In this document: positions 34,076 through 45,680 of the stretch, piece after piece
Layout of the letters: each line of letters starts with the position of its first letter
Numbering within the stretch: the stretch's first letter is position 1
Program-made: the position numbers and the translations under genes
Assembly (NCBI RefSeq): GCF_910594005.1
Contig: NC_057848.1
Coordinates: 51,911,616 to 51,975,615 of the forward strand
Direction of reading: 5' to 3'
Source of the DNA: Cervus elaphus
Lineage: Eukaryota; Chordata; Mammalia; Artiodactyla; Cervidae
DNA: 64,000 nucleotides
The notes under the pieces: generated by a model
Databases searched by the model: none
Told to the model about the DNA's origin: nothing
The model's input: the letters and a program-made list of their open reading frames with translations, nothing else

Positions 34076-34869
34076 TAGTTTACTGCATTGGACAGGCAGG
34101 ACTCAGTGACTTTTGCCAGTTTTGTTCTGGTGGAGTGTAAGGGGAGCAGCATAACTCTTAGACACTTATTTTGAAAGACTGTAAAGTTTTTTTAATGCAT
34201 ATTGATAGCAGTTTCTCAGTAGACTACTTGAGTAGGTTTCCATTCGAAGTGATTGACAGGCGCTAAGCAGACAGTCCTGGAGATGAGAGCCCAGGCATCT
34301 GGAAGGGCTACCTCCACAGAAAACACGCAGGAAGGGAGCTTTGTTTAAGCAGATTAAGCAACAGCTAATCACTCTGGGAACATTGCCTCTTACTATGTGA
34401 AAGGAGAAGCTGGTTTGTGTACAGTGTGGTTAATAATGAATTAAAACTTTAAGTCTCTTGCCACACACACTGATTATAATATAGTAGAGGATTAAATGAT
34501 CATGTTTGTTTTAACCCAGATTTTAGCTCACCCAAAACAGTGAGGTCCATTATGTAAACTGAAGCGTGTTAATTTGGCATCGAGTGAGTAAAAAAGTATC
34601 TTTTCTTTAATTCAGTGTAATCTGTTAAATAAACAGGGCTGCAGGCAACACAGCTGAATTTTCTAGCCCGGAGGTCTTTCCCATAAGCGTTTGTGGAGCA
34701 AACTTACACTAAGCTAAGCTTGTTGAAATGAAGAAGCCATGTCTTTGGAGGAGGAATGGAGAGAACTTGGCATATTTAGCCTTGAGATGAGTCAAGTCAG
34801 AGGAACAGGAGCACTTCTTCAGACACGTGACACATGGGAAAAAATGAGATAGGTGTGACCCCCAAAGCC
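34076..34869. other. Single-copy DNA, AT-rich centre possibly conserved
   Basis: No repeat recognised. 34440-34700 has TAATTT, TTTAATTCAG and GATTAAATGATCATG, homeodomain-like. No coding frame. Confidence 0.35.
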
Positions 34870-35075
34870 ATTCTAGGACTTATGGGAGAATGCTACATAA
34901 AGAGAAATTTGCACTCTGTAGAGAAAAGTTCCCATTAATAACAGCTGTCCCAAGATAGATAGGCCACCTCAAGGGTTAGTCACTTCCTCACCACTGGAAG
35001 TGTCCAAGCCACAGTTAAATGGCCATTTGTCCCAAATGCAATGAAAATAATATGGCTGGACTAGTTCAGATTCTA
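34870..35075 (+). mobile_element. L3/CR1-like LINE 3' relic
   Basis: Blocks AACAGCTGTCCCAAGATAGA, CACTGGAAGTGTCCAAGCC and GGCTGGACTAGTTCAGATT resemble the mammalian L3/CR1 3' end in sense. Confidence 0.5.
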
Positions 35076-35106
35076 TTCAGTTTTATATATAACAGAAAGA
35101 AAGTAA

Positions 35107-35125
35107 TATATATATATATATCAGA
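35107..35125. repeat. (TA)n microsatellite
   Basis: Uninterrupted TA run. Confidence 0.9.
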
Positions 35126-35716
35126 CAGTAAAATAATGGCTTAAATAATATAGAGAGATATATTTCTCTTTCCTGTGAGAGAGGTTTGGAGGAAAGCAGT
35201 GCAAAGCTACAGGGTAACTTCATGGTGTCCTCACACACCTAGGTTCCTATCCTTCCGTTGCATCACCTTATCACTTGTCTTCCTCCCTTAAGGATTCCTC
35301 ATGGTCCCTTGGAGTTCCAAACATCACATCCTCAGTGTAAGCCTGAAATAGGAGGAAATGCACAAAAAAAGGGGGGGGCCCTCTTAAATGTGACAATTTG
35401 CTAAAATGTCCCTTCTAGAAACATTCCTGGAAGTCCCAGATGAAACCATTGCTTCCACATCACTGCCTAAAAGTTAGTCTCATGGCCTTGGCCAGCTGCA
35501 AAGAAGGCAGGGATGTAGGATCTTTAGGTAGAAAGGTGTCAATCTGAAAGTTAGCATTTTGGACTTAAGATGAAAGAGGAGAAAAGAGATTGGTGTAGGC
35601 AATTGACATCTGTGACATAACAACTATCTGATGAGTCTGAGTTGAATGAAGTTTAAGATTCTTCCCATCCCTTAGATTGTGTGAGCACATATAGAATTAT
35701 GTTTCAGGAGAGCTAC
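35126..35716. other. Mostly unassigned DNA
   Basis: 35140-35470 may be an old repeat (TATATTTCTCTTTCCTGTGA ... CATCACATCCTCAG) that I cannot name. No gene. A G8 tract at about 35371-35378. Confidence 0.35.
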
Positions 35717-36345
35717 TGTTGTAGCCATGCGTTCCGGGAAACAAACTCACTCAGAAGGACAATGCAGAGAGTGAAGTGCAGTTTATTACACTGGCAGGCC
35801 CAAGTCAGAGTCTCCTCTTAGCCAAGGACCCCGACCAGCATTTGTGAAAATCTTTTATACCCCATGTGTACGTGTCCGAACCCACCACCCCAAATTCCTT
35901 GAGACTTATATAAACTAAGGGAGGATAAATACAATCCCAATAACCCCATCACTCATGTGCCATGTGCTCAGACAGTTAAACAATTAGCCAATAATCAATA
36001 AGCACAAGGTTACACTCTGACAGGTACAGAAAAATTTATGGCCTATCTGGAGAAAGGGGTGATTAGTGTATGTGTTCTCTTAGGCGAGGAGTAACCTGGA
36101 TATGATCTTCAAGATTCCCCTGTCCAGAGGGGGTCTTATCCTTCTGTTGTCATTTCCATAGGCACTAAACACAGAGTTCAGAGTCCATTGGAGAGGTGGC
36201 TGAGCATGATCAGCATGAACAGGCCTAAGATGGAGTCCAGGCCCTATGAATTCCTTCTTCACTACTTTCGATGTACTCAATCTGGGAGATAAAACTGCCC
36301 TTATACATACCTCATCATCTGTGTAACTGGTTCCCCACATGACAT
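35717..36345 (-). mobile_element. Solitary ruminant ERV LTR
   Basis: Antisense LTR-like block starting TGTTGTAGCCATGCG. TGCAGTTTATTACAC contains a reverse AATAAA signal near its 3' side, and TTTTATACCCC near 35855 may be part of the reverse promoter region. Right border is uncertain. No internal viral genes. Confidence 0.65.
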
Positions 36346-36353
36346 CACCTCTG

Positions 36354-36519
36354 TTTTTGTTTCTTTTTAATTTATTTGGCTGCACTGGGTCTTAGTTTGT
36401 GGCCTGTGAACTCTTAGTTGAGGCATATGGGATCTAGTTCCCTGGCCAGGGATCAAACCCAGTCTCCCTGCATTGGGAGCACAGAGTCTTAGTCACTGAA
36501 CCACCAGGGAAGTCCCAAA
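36354..36519 (-). mobile_element. CHR-type tRNA-Glu SINE
   Basis: Antisense copy ending ACCACCAGGGAAGTCCC. Short TSD CACCTCTG/CACCTCTG at about 36346-36353 and 36520-36527 (first base differs in register). Confidence 0.88.
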
Positions 36520-36564
36520 CACCTCTGGTTTAACCACTCAGAATGGTTGTCTTCTTTCTGGTTG

Positions 36565-36833
36565 CTGCTGCTGCTAAGTCACTTCAGTCGTGTCTGACTC
36601 TGTGTGACCCCATAGACAGCAGCCCGCCAGACTCCCCCGTCCCTGGGATTCTCCAGGCAAGAACACTGGAGTGGGTTGCCATTTCCTTCTCCAACGCATG
36701 AAAGTGAAAAGTGAAAGTGAAGGCGCTCAGTCGTGTCCAACTCTTAGAGACCCCATGGACTGCAGCCTACCAGGCTCCTCCGTCCATGGGATTTTCCAGG
36801 CAAGAGTACTGGAGTGGGGTGCCATTGCCTTCT
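36565..36833 (-). mobile_element. BOV-A2 SINE
   Basis: Antisense dimer of two Bov-A units with the typical GCTGCTGCTGCT tail. TSD CTTTCTGGTTG (36554-36564) and CTTTCCGGTTG (36834-36844). Confidence 0.95.
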
Positions 36834-37029
36834 CTTTCCGGTTGGACCTGGATTAATGTGCCTGCGACGACTAATCTCACTGGTTAAAATCTTCTCTCTT
36901 TTGAAAGTCCCTGAGAGAATAAAATATAGAATAAGGGGGTTTTAGTGAAAACAACTGGGTAAGGAGAGATGCAGAGAATCCATAGGGCCTTTTGTCAGTA
37001 GGAGAGGAAAGCCATGGGAACAAATGTTC

Positions 37030-37180
37030 ATTCAAATGCCAAATACTTATCGAGCATGCAGTACATGCCAGGCATGGTTAGCTGTTAGAAATACAGTTGT
37101 GAACAAGACAGAGACATGGTTTCTGGCCCCATGGAGCTTAGGGTGGGTAGAAGAATGAGAGATCAAAGAAGCATAAGAAA
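37030..37180 (+). mobile_element. L2-like LINE relic
   Basis: ATACTTATCGAGCATGCAGT, CATGCCAGGCATGGTTAGC and CCCATGGAGCTTAGGGTGG resemble a common L2-associated block. Confidence 0.5.
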
Positions 37181-38189
37181 AGTAAGTAATTAGAAATGAG
37201 GTTGGGGACCTCAGTCCAAAAGTAACTTCAGTAGCCTGATAATTTGGTCTGTGCCTTGATTCATGAAAGACAATGGGAGTATGAGGGCTATTTTAGAAAT
37301 GTCCAAGGAACTCTGACCTTGAAACTATTCCTCCCTCTTCGTGCCTTCCTTTGTGATTCCTTAAAAGGCAGTGTTGCTCTGTGCTCACAATTTTCCAGTC
37401 CTGCTTTCCATAATCCTTCCCTTGCCTTGTCCTGGGTTATGTGGCACTGTGTCAACCCATTGTAAATATTGCTGCATTTGCAAGTATAATAACAAATTCC
37501 ATGCAACTTCTCCTTTCCATATTGTCTGACAAGAGGCTATTATTGTTTTAAATTTGTACTCACAAGCTGTAATATTTGCATTTTGCATTTAATCACTGTC
37601 ACATTTTAGTGATGGGAAGTGGAGCTGGGGACAACAACTGGTATTTTGTATTTTGACCTGGAATAGTACCCACAGCTGGGATATCGCCTGAACCCATAGA
37701 ACCTTCAGGGATTCATAACTCAGTGATCTTAATGTGTCTGTTGGCCTTCCAGACTGTTCAGTCACCATTGTTTTGTACCTAACTGGCTTGAAATTTAAAA
37801 CTACTTTATCCAAGCAAAGGAAAGCAAGCAGGGTATTTTTCCAGAGTCTCTCTTTTAGATGGCTTTGACAAACTCCTCCCCATCACCTTTTTAAAGTGTC
37901 TTGACTTCTCTCATCCATGCTCCTTGCTTATCTTCTTCAAGAATAATGCAGTTTGGACTTGACTTTTAGTGTCGCTTACAACAGTCCCCCTTTCTCAAGA
38001 GTTCGTCATCTTTCTTCAGCTGAATTGTAAGCAGTTCAAACACAGGATCAGGGCTTTTCATTGATTTTTGGTCCATGACACTATGTCCCTTCTCCCTTTT
38101 TTGGCTTCTGTTACTCCTTTGGTGAGTCTGAGATTGTTCCCAAGCCCCCCACCACACCCCAGCCTTCCTACTCCTAGGCTAGGCCAACA
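37181..38189. other. Single-copy DNA
   Basis: No gene or repeat recognised. 37440-37620 is AT-rich with TTTGCATTTTGCATTTAATC, octamer-like repeats that could be regulatory. Confidence 0.4.
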
Positions 38190-38375
38190 ACCAACCTTGT
38201 GACCTTGGTCAGGTTGCTTAGCCTTTCAGAATCTGTTTTCTCTTCCCTAGAGTAGATCTGACACCCACCTCATAGTATTGCAATTAGAATGAAAAAATAA
38301 TAACCTTTCAAACAGGAGCGCCTGGTCCAGAGCCTCGCATATAGAAGGGATTTTACTTAGTTTACTTTTCCTCTC
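38190..38375 (+). mobile_element. MIR SINE fragment
   Basis: Sense MIR: GACCTTGGTCAGGTTGCTTA and CACCTCATAGTATTGCAATTA. Confidence 0.8.
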
Positions 38376-38589
38376 TCTAAGCCACACACCATCCAAAGAA
38401 GCTGTTTGTTCTGAGACCCACACCCTCAGAGTCTTATCCTCTGTTAATGTGACCATACTAGTGTGTTTAATGCTTTGTGCTGCTACATAATGTATTTATA
38501 TTTTAAATGGAGTTCCCTCTAAGAAAGTGGCTTCAGTCTCCATGGAACTGACACCTGAACACACTAATTAATTCCCTTTGTGGTATTTT

Positions 38590-38820
38590 CTATCATTGCT
38601 CCCTGCTGCATTCACAGTCATCATAGCACTTAGTGCAATTTGAAGTGAATTACTTCATTCCTTTACTGTTTACCATCTATCTTCCCCAATAGGTTGTAAG
38701 CCAAGGGTAAAAACCATGTCTCTGTTAATCGCCACACAATTTCTGGAGCCCAGCAGAGTGCCTAGCACGGAGCAGACAATAAATATTTTGAGGATAGATT
38801 GTTGGATAGAGGGATGAATA
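38590..38820 (+). mobile_element. L2 LINE 3' end
   Basis: ATAGGTTGTAAGCCAAGGG and CAGAGTGCCTAGCACGGAG, ending AATAAATATTTTGAGGATAG: the L2 3' terminus in sense. Confidence 0.8.
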
Positions 38821-39937
38821 TATATAGACAGATATCAGTGGAAAAATTAACTGAATAAGTGGAACACTATGGTAGAAATTTCAGGCTCATGGGAAGGATG
38901 ATAAGAGTAATATTGGGGGGCAGAAAGGTTATTGGTCACCTCGAATTGTATGAAGATAGACTTCCTTGAAGAGGAAGGGTTAAGAAAAGGCTTGACTGAG
39001 TGGAGCAAATGGATTTGTACAGATGGCAAGCAAGATACACGCTGAGAATTTGCAAAGAGGATTTTGTGTCTAAAGGTAACAGGAACTCCTAAACCATAAT
39101 GCTTATCATCAAACACTTTTCATACAAAACACCAGAAGAGGCCTGACATATAATTTATTGTGCTCTTTCCTTTGTCTCTCCTGCCCAGAATTTAGCACAA
39201 AAACCAGCTGCTTGGACTCCCAGATTCTAGCAGAGTCCTTAGCTTCTGAAGTGAAAAATACACCACCACCAACCTGTCACAGTTGAGGGATCAGAAAACA
39301 AGTTAGGTTTTTGAGCTGTCAGGTTGAAAAGGATTTGCAAGCCCCTTCCCACCTACTCTGTGCTATGAAGACGGATTTCCAAAGGTTTGAGAGAGATTTG
39401 TACTGTGGCTTCGAGGTATACAAAATGCCACCATTCGAGGCGTTTGAATTATTCCTCCCCTGTATTTCATTTGTAATGTACCTTTGCCAGCATAGAAAGT
39501 ATTAAAAGGGCATTTGGAAAAAAGAAAAGGGCATTTGAACAGTAATAAGGCCCTTAACACTTATGAGCAGCTATTTCCCTTGCAAGGCAGTTGTTGTGCT
39601 GAAGGGAAATAACCATTAACAAACTGGGTTAACCCCGTGGCTTCCAAAATTGAATGCCACTTCGTCTGTAACTAGGAACCAGTACCCAGAATGATTAATT
39701 CCTGAAGGACGAAGACAATGTGGATTTCCAGTTAAACATTTTTGATCTACTCCTTCTCTCCCCTACTCCCCTAGCTCCTCTTCATTCCAAGGGAAAAATA
39801 ATTCACTCAAGAATCCCCTCAATTGGAGAACCCATCCAATTTAGGGTCAAGTGCCTATGACTTTAAACATTTGGGTGAGTCCGTTCACAATTAAGAAAAT
39901 ACATGAACTGCATTATAGTATTTTCCTGGTCTTTTTT
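38821..39937. other. Single-copy DNA
   Basis: No gene or confident repeat. 39570-39720 has GGTTAACCCC and TGATTAATTCC, HNF1/homeodomain-like. AAAGGGCATTTGRA occurs twice at about 39504 and 39525. Confidence 0.4.
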
Positions 39938-40040
39938 TAAAACTTTGAAGTATAGTTGATTTACAGTGTTGTGTTACTTTTCAGGTGCACATCAAAGTGA
40001 TTCAGTTATACATGCACATGTATCTATTTTTAGCATAATA
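39938..40040 (-). mobile_element. L1 3'UTR fragment
   Basis: Antisense L1 3'UTR block TTTGAAGTATAGTTGATTTA and CAAAGTGATTCAGTTATAC. Confidence 0.75.
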
Positions 40041-40087
40041 TTTTAATGTAAAGTTGTTTTTTTTTACTCTCAAGTAAGGGGCAATAG

Positions 40088-40311
40088 GGGTTTTGCAGGT
40101 GGCCCTAGTGGTAAAGAACATGCCTGCCAATGCGGGAGATGTAAGAGGCATGGGTTTGATACCTAGGTCGGGAAGATCTCCTGGAGGAGGGCATGGCAAC
40201 CCACTCCAGTATTCTTGCCTGGAGAGTCCATGGACAGAGGAGCTTGGCGGGCTACAGTCCATAGGGCCGCAGAGTCAGACACAACTGAGGTGACTTAGCA
40301 CAACACAGCAG
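40088..40311 (+). mobile_element. Bov-tA SINE
   Basis: Sense copy. Perfect 12-bp TSD AAGGGGCAATAG at 40076-40087 and 40312-40323. Confidence 0.95.
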
Positions 40312-40324
40312 AAGGGGCAATAGA

Positions 40325-40530
40325 GGGCAGTAGCTAAGAACATACACTTTGGAGTAAGAAAGAGTTAGTTTTAGTCCTAGCTCCATGTATTAGCTTGGGA
40401 CCTCTGGCAAATCACTTAGCCTCTCGGAATCTCAGTTTTCTCAAGTGTGAAAAGAGAATATATCAATACCTACTTAATAGAACTTTTCTAAAGGTTTTAA
40501 AAATCATCAGTGAAAGTATGTAGCATACTC
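40325..40530 (+). mobile_element. MIR SINE
   Basis: Sense MIR: GGCAAATCACTTAGCCTCTC, TCTCAGTTTTCTCAAGTGTG. Confidence 0.85.
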
Positions 40531-41912
40531 CTGACCTATTCTAAGTGGTTCCTATATGCTGTCTAACTTACTCCTAATCTAACCAAGTATGTCCATGTAG
40601 ATTTACTTAGGAGAGCACTTTCAAATGGTTACTCTTAGATGATCTGCTTTAACATCCTGTCTTATTAAGTGAAGACTTCCAATCGGTACCCTAATATTTG
40701 TTTATAAATGAGTATTTCTAAAGTGCCTGAAATTTTGTCTTGTTAACATTATTCTCATTTGTTTTCTTTACAGATAGTATATTTTTAAAAACTTCATTCA
40801 GCCAACAATCTTAGAATCACCACAAACACCAGTTAATAAGATATTACCATATTTTGATTTTACAAAGTACTTCACATTTAAACTAAAAAAAGAAACATTC
40901 TTATCATAATCTTTGCTCAAATGCAAACAAAAATTGTCCTGCAAGGAGGTCTACAGATTGTAGGTGAAAACTTGACATTCAGCCAAGACTTAATTCAGTC
41001 AATAAAGTAATACTCCTATGCCTAGGTAGATGTGTAAATTTTCTCCACATGATAAATAAGCAGGCTGTGATTTCTATCAAATCAATCTTGGCTTGAGTCA
41101 GTCCTGCTCTAATCAATAAATCTGGATGTGCACTGAAATATGAAGTCAATATATGCAGTGTTACATTCACTTCAAACTCCTCATCAAAAATACCTAGCAA
41201 TTTTTCTATTATTGCCATAAATTCAAAATACCAGGCTTATTTCTTTTTCTTTCAACTACCACTTTAAAGGGACAATAAGTTTCAGGGTCCTGGAAAGCTC
41301 ATACTTGGATCTGGTTAGAAATTCACATAGATGCTCTGAGCCAATCAATGCAGTAGCTACAATTACAGTGGAATGCACTATAAAGCGGAATTGGGTATGA
41401 GGCAGTATTAATGAAAATGGAGGTGTTTGAAAGTTATTGCTGGGATATTTGGAGTTTTTATTAGCAATTCTAAGAAATGGGAGGCTTTTGGGTAATGCGT
41501 GAATCACAGAAAAGATATCAACCATTTTCTGGCCAAGGTTATGGGCCTTTCACTGCTTCCCTTAACAATATTCCTTTTCATCTTGTGTATGTGTACAACA
41601 CGGCCAGCCTCATTGAAGCCCTCTGATCTTGGCAATGCAATAAGTTTATGCAACTTTCTCAGAATTTTAAGATTGCTGGAAGATCCCAGCCTGCTCATTC
41701 CTTCTCTGTCCTCAAACAAACTGTAGTCAGCCCTCCTTGCTTCCTTCCAGACTTGTTTCCTTCTAGTAACTGCCCCTGACACTCTTCATATGGACTGTGG
41801 GATATTTGGGGGATCGGTTCTTGCCATCACCCCCACATCACCACCTCAGAGCTACATGTGACTAGGATCTGTGTCTATCCCAAGCTTACTCAACTCAGAA
41901 GGGGTTGTCATT
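40531..41912. other. Single-copy DNA
   Basis: No gene or repeat recognised. Short minus frames at 40979-41218 and 41504-41782 have no family resemblance I can see. 41330-41400 contains CCAAT and GGAATGC cores. Confidence 0.4.
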
Positions 41913-41949
41913 CATTTCGAATTGTTTTTTTTTTTTTCATTTTGAATTG
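41913..41949 (-). repeat. Tail-only insertion: 12-bp duplication around T13
   Basis: CATTTCGAATTG (41913-41924) and CATTTTGAATTG (41938-41949) flank 13 T. The right copy is followed by TTT, so the duplicated site may be 15 bp and begin AAAC on the minus strand, as in L1-type targets. No element body is present. Confidence 0.65.
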
Positions 41950-42019
41950 TTTAGTCCCTTGTTAACAGGTGCATTTTGACTACTGATCAAGATTCCTAGC
42001 TCATGGGTTCTTCTATAAA

Positions 42020-42131
42020 AAAAATATTTGGCCATGCCACAGAGCATGTGGGATCTTCCCTAACCAGGGTTTGAACCTGTGCCCCTACAGTGGGAGCACA
42101 GAGTCTTAACCACTGGACCACCAGGGAAATC
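42020..42131 (-). mobile_element. CHR-type tRNA-Glu SINE
   Basis: Antisense copy: TTTGGCCATGCCACAGAGC to ACCACTGGACCACCAGGGA. Confidence 0.87.
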
Positions 42132-42429
42132 TGTTTAGGGGGTCTTATTCTGGGGCCCATGAGTAAAATTAACAAGTCCTGTGAATTTGGATGGGTAAAC
42201 TTAAATATGTATTGATACTTTCACTAACCTCTAATTTAACATTTCCTTCAACTATGAATGTACAAATCACAGTTAATATCAGCAGTAGCTATGAGTTTGT
42301 CACCAGTTAAAAAAATCAGAGATGCTTTCATATCATGTTACAGGTGCTATAGATATCTCAAAATACGACTTATGCTTTTTGCTACTTCAAAATTATGATA
42401 ATTATTATTAGACCCATCAGTAGATCTTA
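42132..42429. other. Single-copy AT-rich DNA
   Basis: No gene or recognised repeat. Confidence 0.4.
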
Positions 42430-42640
42430 TAATTTGGCAAACTATGCCTGTGGTCCACTTTGGTAAGTGTGGAAGACAGCCACATTAATTCATATACATA
42501 CTGTCTGTGGTTGCTTTCCCACTACAAATGGCAGAGTTGAGTAGTTTCAACAGCCTATATGATCCACAAAGTCTAAAGTATTTATTATCTAGTCCTTTAT
42601 AGAAAAAGTTTACCAATCCTTGACTGAATACCTTAATATG
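42430..42640 (+). mobile_element. hAT-like DNA transposon relic
   Basis: GGCAAACTATGCCTGTGGTC, CAAATGGCAGAGTTGAGTAG and AGAAAAAGTTTACCAATCC match in order a common mammalian non-autonomous DNA element, probably hAT-type. Subfamily not named. Confidence 0.5.
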
Positions 42641-42747
42641 GAGGTACATATACTATTACTATACTACAATTTTAAATAATTATTCTAACTGTAAAGTCTC
42701 AACACCAGGTTTAGTAAATACTCATTCAACCAATCTCTTGACACTTA

Positions 42748-43464
42748 ATGGATACATATCCACATGGTCATGTGGACGTTTGCTCCTGTTTTCCCTTTTT
42801 ATGTAGAGGAACCAGAGATCAAATTGCCAACATCCATTGGATCATCGAAAAAGCAAGAGAGTTCCAGAAAAACATCTACTTCTGCTTTATTGACTATGCC
42901 AAAGCCTTTGACTGTGTAGCCCACAACAAAATGTGGGAAATTCTTCAAGAGATGGGAATACCAAACCACCTGCCCTGCCTCCTGAGAAATCTGTATGCAG
43001 GTCAAGAAGTAACAGTTAGAACTGGAAATGAAACAACAGACTGGTTCCAAATCGGGAAAGAAGTACGTCAAGGCTGCATATTGTCACCTTGTTTATTTAA
43101 CTTATATGCAAAGTACATCATGAGAAATGCCAGGCTGGATGAAGCACAAGCTGGAATCAAGATTGCCGGGAGAAATATCAATAACCTCAGATATGCAGAT
43201 GACACCACCCTTATGGCAGAAAGTGAAGAAGAACTAAAGAGCCCCTTGATGAAAGTGAAAGAGGAGAGTGAAAAAGCTGGCTTAAAACCCAACATTCAGA
43301 AAACTAAGATCATGACATCTGGTCCCATCACTTCATGGCAAATAGATGGGAAAACAATGGAAACAATGAGAGGCTTTATTTTTTTTTGTTCTCCAAAATC
43401 ACTGCAAATGGTGACTGCAGTCATGAAATTAAAAGACACTTGCTCCTTGGAAGAAAAGCTATGA
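42748..43464 (+). pseudogene. BovB reverse transcriptase fragment with intact active-site motifs
   Basis: A 238-codon frame. The first 20 codons are flanking DNA, so the start Met is not the element's own. RT motif A FIDYAKAFD (D49), RQGCILSP (107-114) and YADD (149-152) are all intact, unlike the other two BovB RT copies here. RTE RT copies RNA at a nick made by its N-terminal endonuclease, which is missing. The frame shifts near the T run at 43380-43387 and ends at 43464. Non-autonomous relic. Confidence 0.85.
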
Positions 43465-43987
43465 CCAATCTAGACAGCATATTAAAAAGCAGAGACATTA
43501 CTTTACCAGCAAAGGTCCATCTAGTCAAAGCTAGATGACTAGTCCATCTAGTCAAAACAGTAATCATGTATGGATGTGAGTGCTGGACTGTAAAGAAAGC
43601 TGAGCGCCAAAGAATCGATGCTTTTGAACTGTAGTGTTGGAAAAGACTCTGGAGAGTCCCTTGGACTGCAAGGAGTTCAAACCAATCCATCCTGAAGGAA
43701 ATCAGTCCTGAGTGTTCATTGGAAGGACTGATGCTGAAGCTGAAACTCCAATACTTTGGCCACCTGATGTGAAGAGCTGACTCATTTGAAAAGATCGTGA
43801 TGCTGGGAAAGATTGAAAGCAGGAGGAGAAGGGGATGACAGGGTATGAGATCATCTGATGGTATCACCAACTTGATGGACATGAGTTTGTGTAAGCTCCA
43901 GGAGTTGGTGATGGACAGGGAGGCCTGGTGTGCTGCAGTCCGTGTGGGTCTCAAAGTGTTGGACACGACTGAGCAACTGAACTGAAC
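42805..43987 (+). mobile_element. BovB LINE with perfect TSD, 5'-truncated
   Basis: Sense BovB 3' half. Perfect 13-bp TSD TCCCTTTTTATGT at 42792-42804 and 43988-44000. Ends with the usual ACTGAACTGAAC terminus. GTCCATCTAGTCAAA is duplicated at 43515-43529 and 43542-43556. Confidence 0.95.
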
Positions 43988-44057
43988 TCCCTTTTTATGT
44001 GTCACTTGCATACATTGTGTACATTCCTACAAGGTCCCTCTTTCCCCAAAGGGTCAG

Positions 44058-44320
44058 TACTTGTGATAGAAGTTAAGAGCACACAGGCTTTCAAGTCAAA
44101 CTGTCTTACTTCAGATTCCAGCTCTGCCACTTGCTGACTGACTTTATACAATGCTATTTAACATTTGTATCCCACTTTTCCTATCTCTAAAATAAAAATA
44201 ATAGCATTACCTATCTTATGGGTCATTGAAAGGATTAAGGAGTTAATATACAAAAAGTGCTAAGAACAGTACCTGGCTCATAATAAATTCACAACATATT
44301 TTTTGCTGCTATTATTATTC
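44058..44320 (+). mobile_element. MIR SINE
   Basis: Near-complete sense MIR: TTAAGAGCACACAGGCTTTC, CCAGCTCTGCCACTTGCTG and AACAGTACCTGGCTCATAA. Confidence 0.92.
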
Positions 44321-44769
44321 CTACAAACCATAAACTACATCTTCCAAACATTTGGTACCACCATCTACCCAGCATATTACCATGACCACAACACCACAAT
44401 ACAGCCCCGCATCTCTTCTCTAAATCAGAGCTTTATATTCTAGGGCACTTTCAGTATTTGTATGTTTTCAAACCACGAGCCTAACCACTGAAGTCATATG
44501 TACAAAATGTAATGAAAGCTCTTTTTTTCCTCCAGGTGACCTAAAAGAGGTCTATCAGTAGACCATTTATTCTTCTCACACTTGTGCAACTACATCTAAA
44601 AAAATTTTTTTAAATAAACAAGACTGGCTATATTTATATGCCCAAATTTGTTTTATTAATATTAATGCTTAAGTCAATTGAATTCATTAAAACAAGATCT
44701 CATTTTTTATTCTTCTCTCCTTCCTTTCTGTGGAGTATAAGAGGGACTCTATATAACTAACTTCTATTT
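44321..44769. other. Single-copy DNA
   Basis: AT-rich, no gene or recognised repeat. Confidence 0.4.
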
Positions 44770-45011
44770 ACCCTTCAGATCTCTTGTTAGGCAGCACTTA
44801 CTCCAGGGAGCCTTTATTCCCTGCTCTGTGATCCCTAAGTCCGTCTGTGTTTGTGCTCATCTTGACATCAATCACACTAAATTAGAATCACCTAGTCACT
44901 TGTCAGTCTTTCCCACTCCAGGAACATAAGTATGGTGTACATCTCATTGCCTAGTGATTACAACACTTGATGCACAGTAGGTACACAAGAACTATTCATT
45001 TATGTGTTATT
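44770..45011 (+). mobile_element. L2 LINE 3' end
   Basis: CAGATCTCTTGTTAGGCAGC, CCAGGGAGCCTTTATTCCCTG and GATGCACAGTAGGTACACAA are the L2 3' end in sense. Confidence 0.85.
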
Positions 45012-45019
45012 ATAGCTGA

Positions 45020-45174
45020 CAGAGGCTGAGATGGTTGGATGGCATCACCAATGCGATGGACATGAGTTTGAGTAGGCTCCGGGAGTTGGTGATGGACAGG
45101 GAAGCCTGGCATGCTACAGTCCATACAGTCGCAAAGAGTTGAACAGAACTGAGTGACTGAACTGAACTGAACTG
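45020..45174 (+). mobile_element. BovB LINE 3' fragment
   Basis: Only the last 155 bp of BovB. ATAGCTGA at 45012-45019 and 45175-45182 is the likely TSD. Confidence 0.9.
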
Positions 45175-45439
45175 ATAGCTGAGTTATTCCCAGTAGTTAG
45201 TTTGGTAGGATTTTTCTTCCTTTTCAACCAGGAACTTTAGTGTTGTGTAGGTAGAATTACAGTCCAAAACAAAATGCAATGATACTGGGGGAACCCGATT
45301 GATCATCAGAATAAAAACTATATCTACAGTGGGATTTGAAGGAAAACTAGAAAGCTCCTACACAAATATCTCCTCAACCAGACCATCTACTTCAAGACCA
45401 GATTGCCACAGGTTCACAGTTTGTAGGATGATAGCAAAA

Positions 45440-45680
45440 GAAAAGCAACATTTCTTGAATGCCTTCTATGTGATAGGCTTATTATATATGCTATCTCCTT
45501 TCATCTTCACAATGACTCTATGATATGGGTATGACTACTCACATTTTATAGATGAAGAAACAAAGTCATAACGCTTGAATAATTTTCCCAAGGAAACGTA
45601 GAGAAAAATAAAGAGACAGGGTTTAAACACAGGTCAGCCTGACTCCACATTTATGCGTTTTCTATTATTCCATAGCGATA
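45440..45680 (-). mobile_element. MIR SINE
   Basis: Antisense MIR: TCACATTTTATAGATGAAG and CAGGTCAGCCTGACTCCAC. Confidence 0.85.

Noticed and set aside
35717..36345. Possible provirus
   Set aside because: Only a single LTR-like block is present; no second LTR and no gag, pol or env frame within reach.
40979..41218. 79-codon minus-strand frame in single-copy DNA
   Set aside because: No recognisable family, no splice or promoter context, and a length expected by chance.
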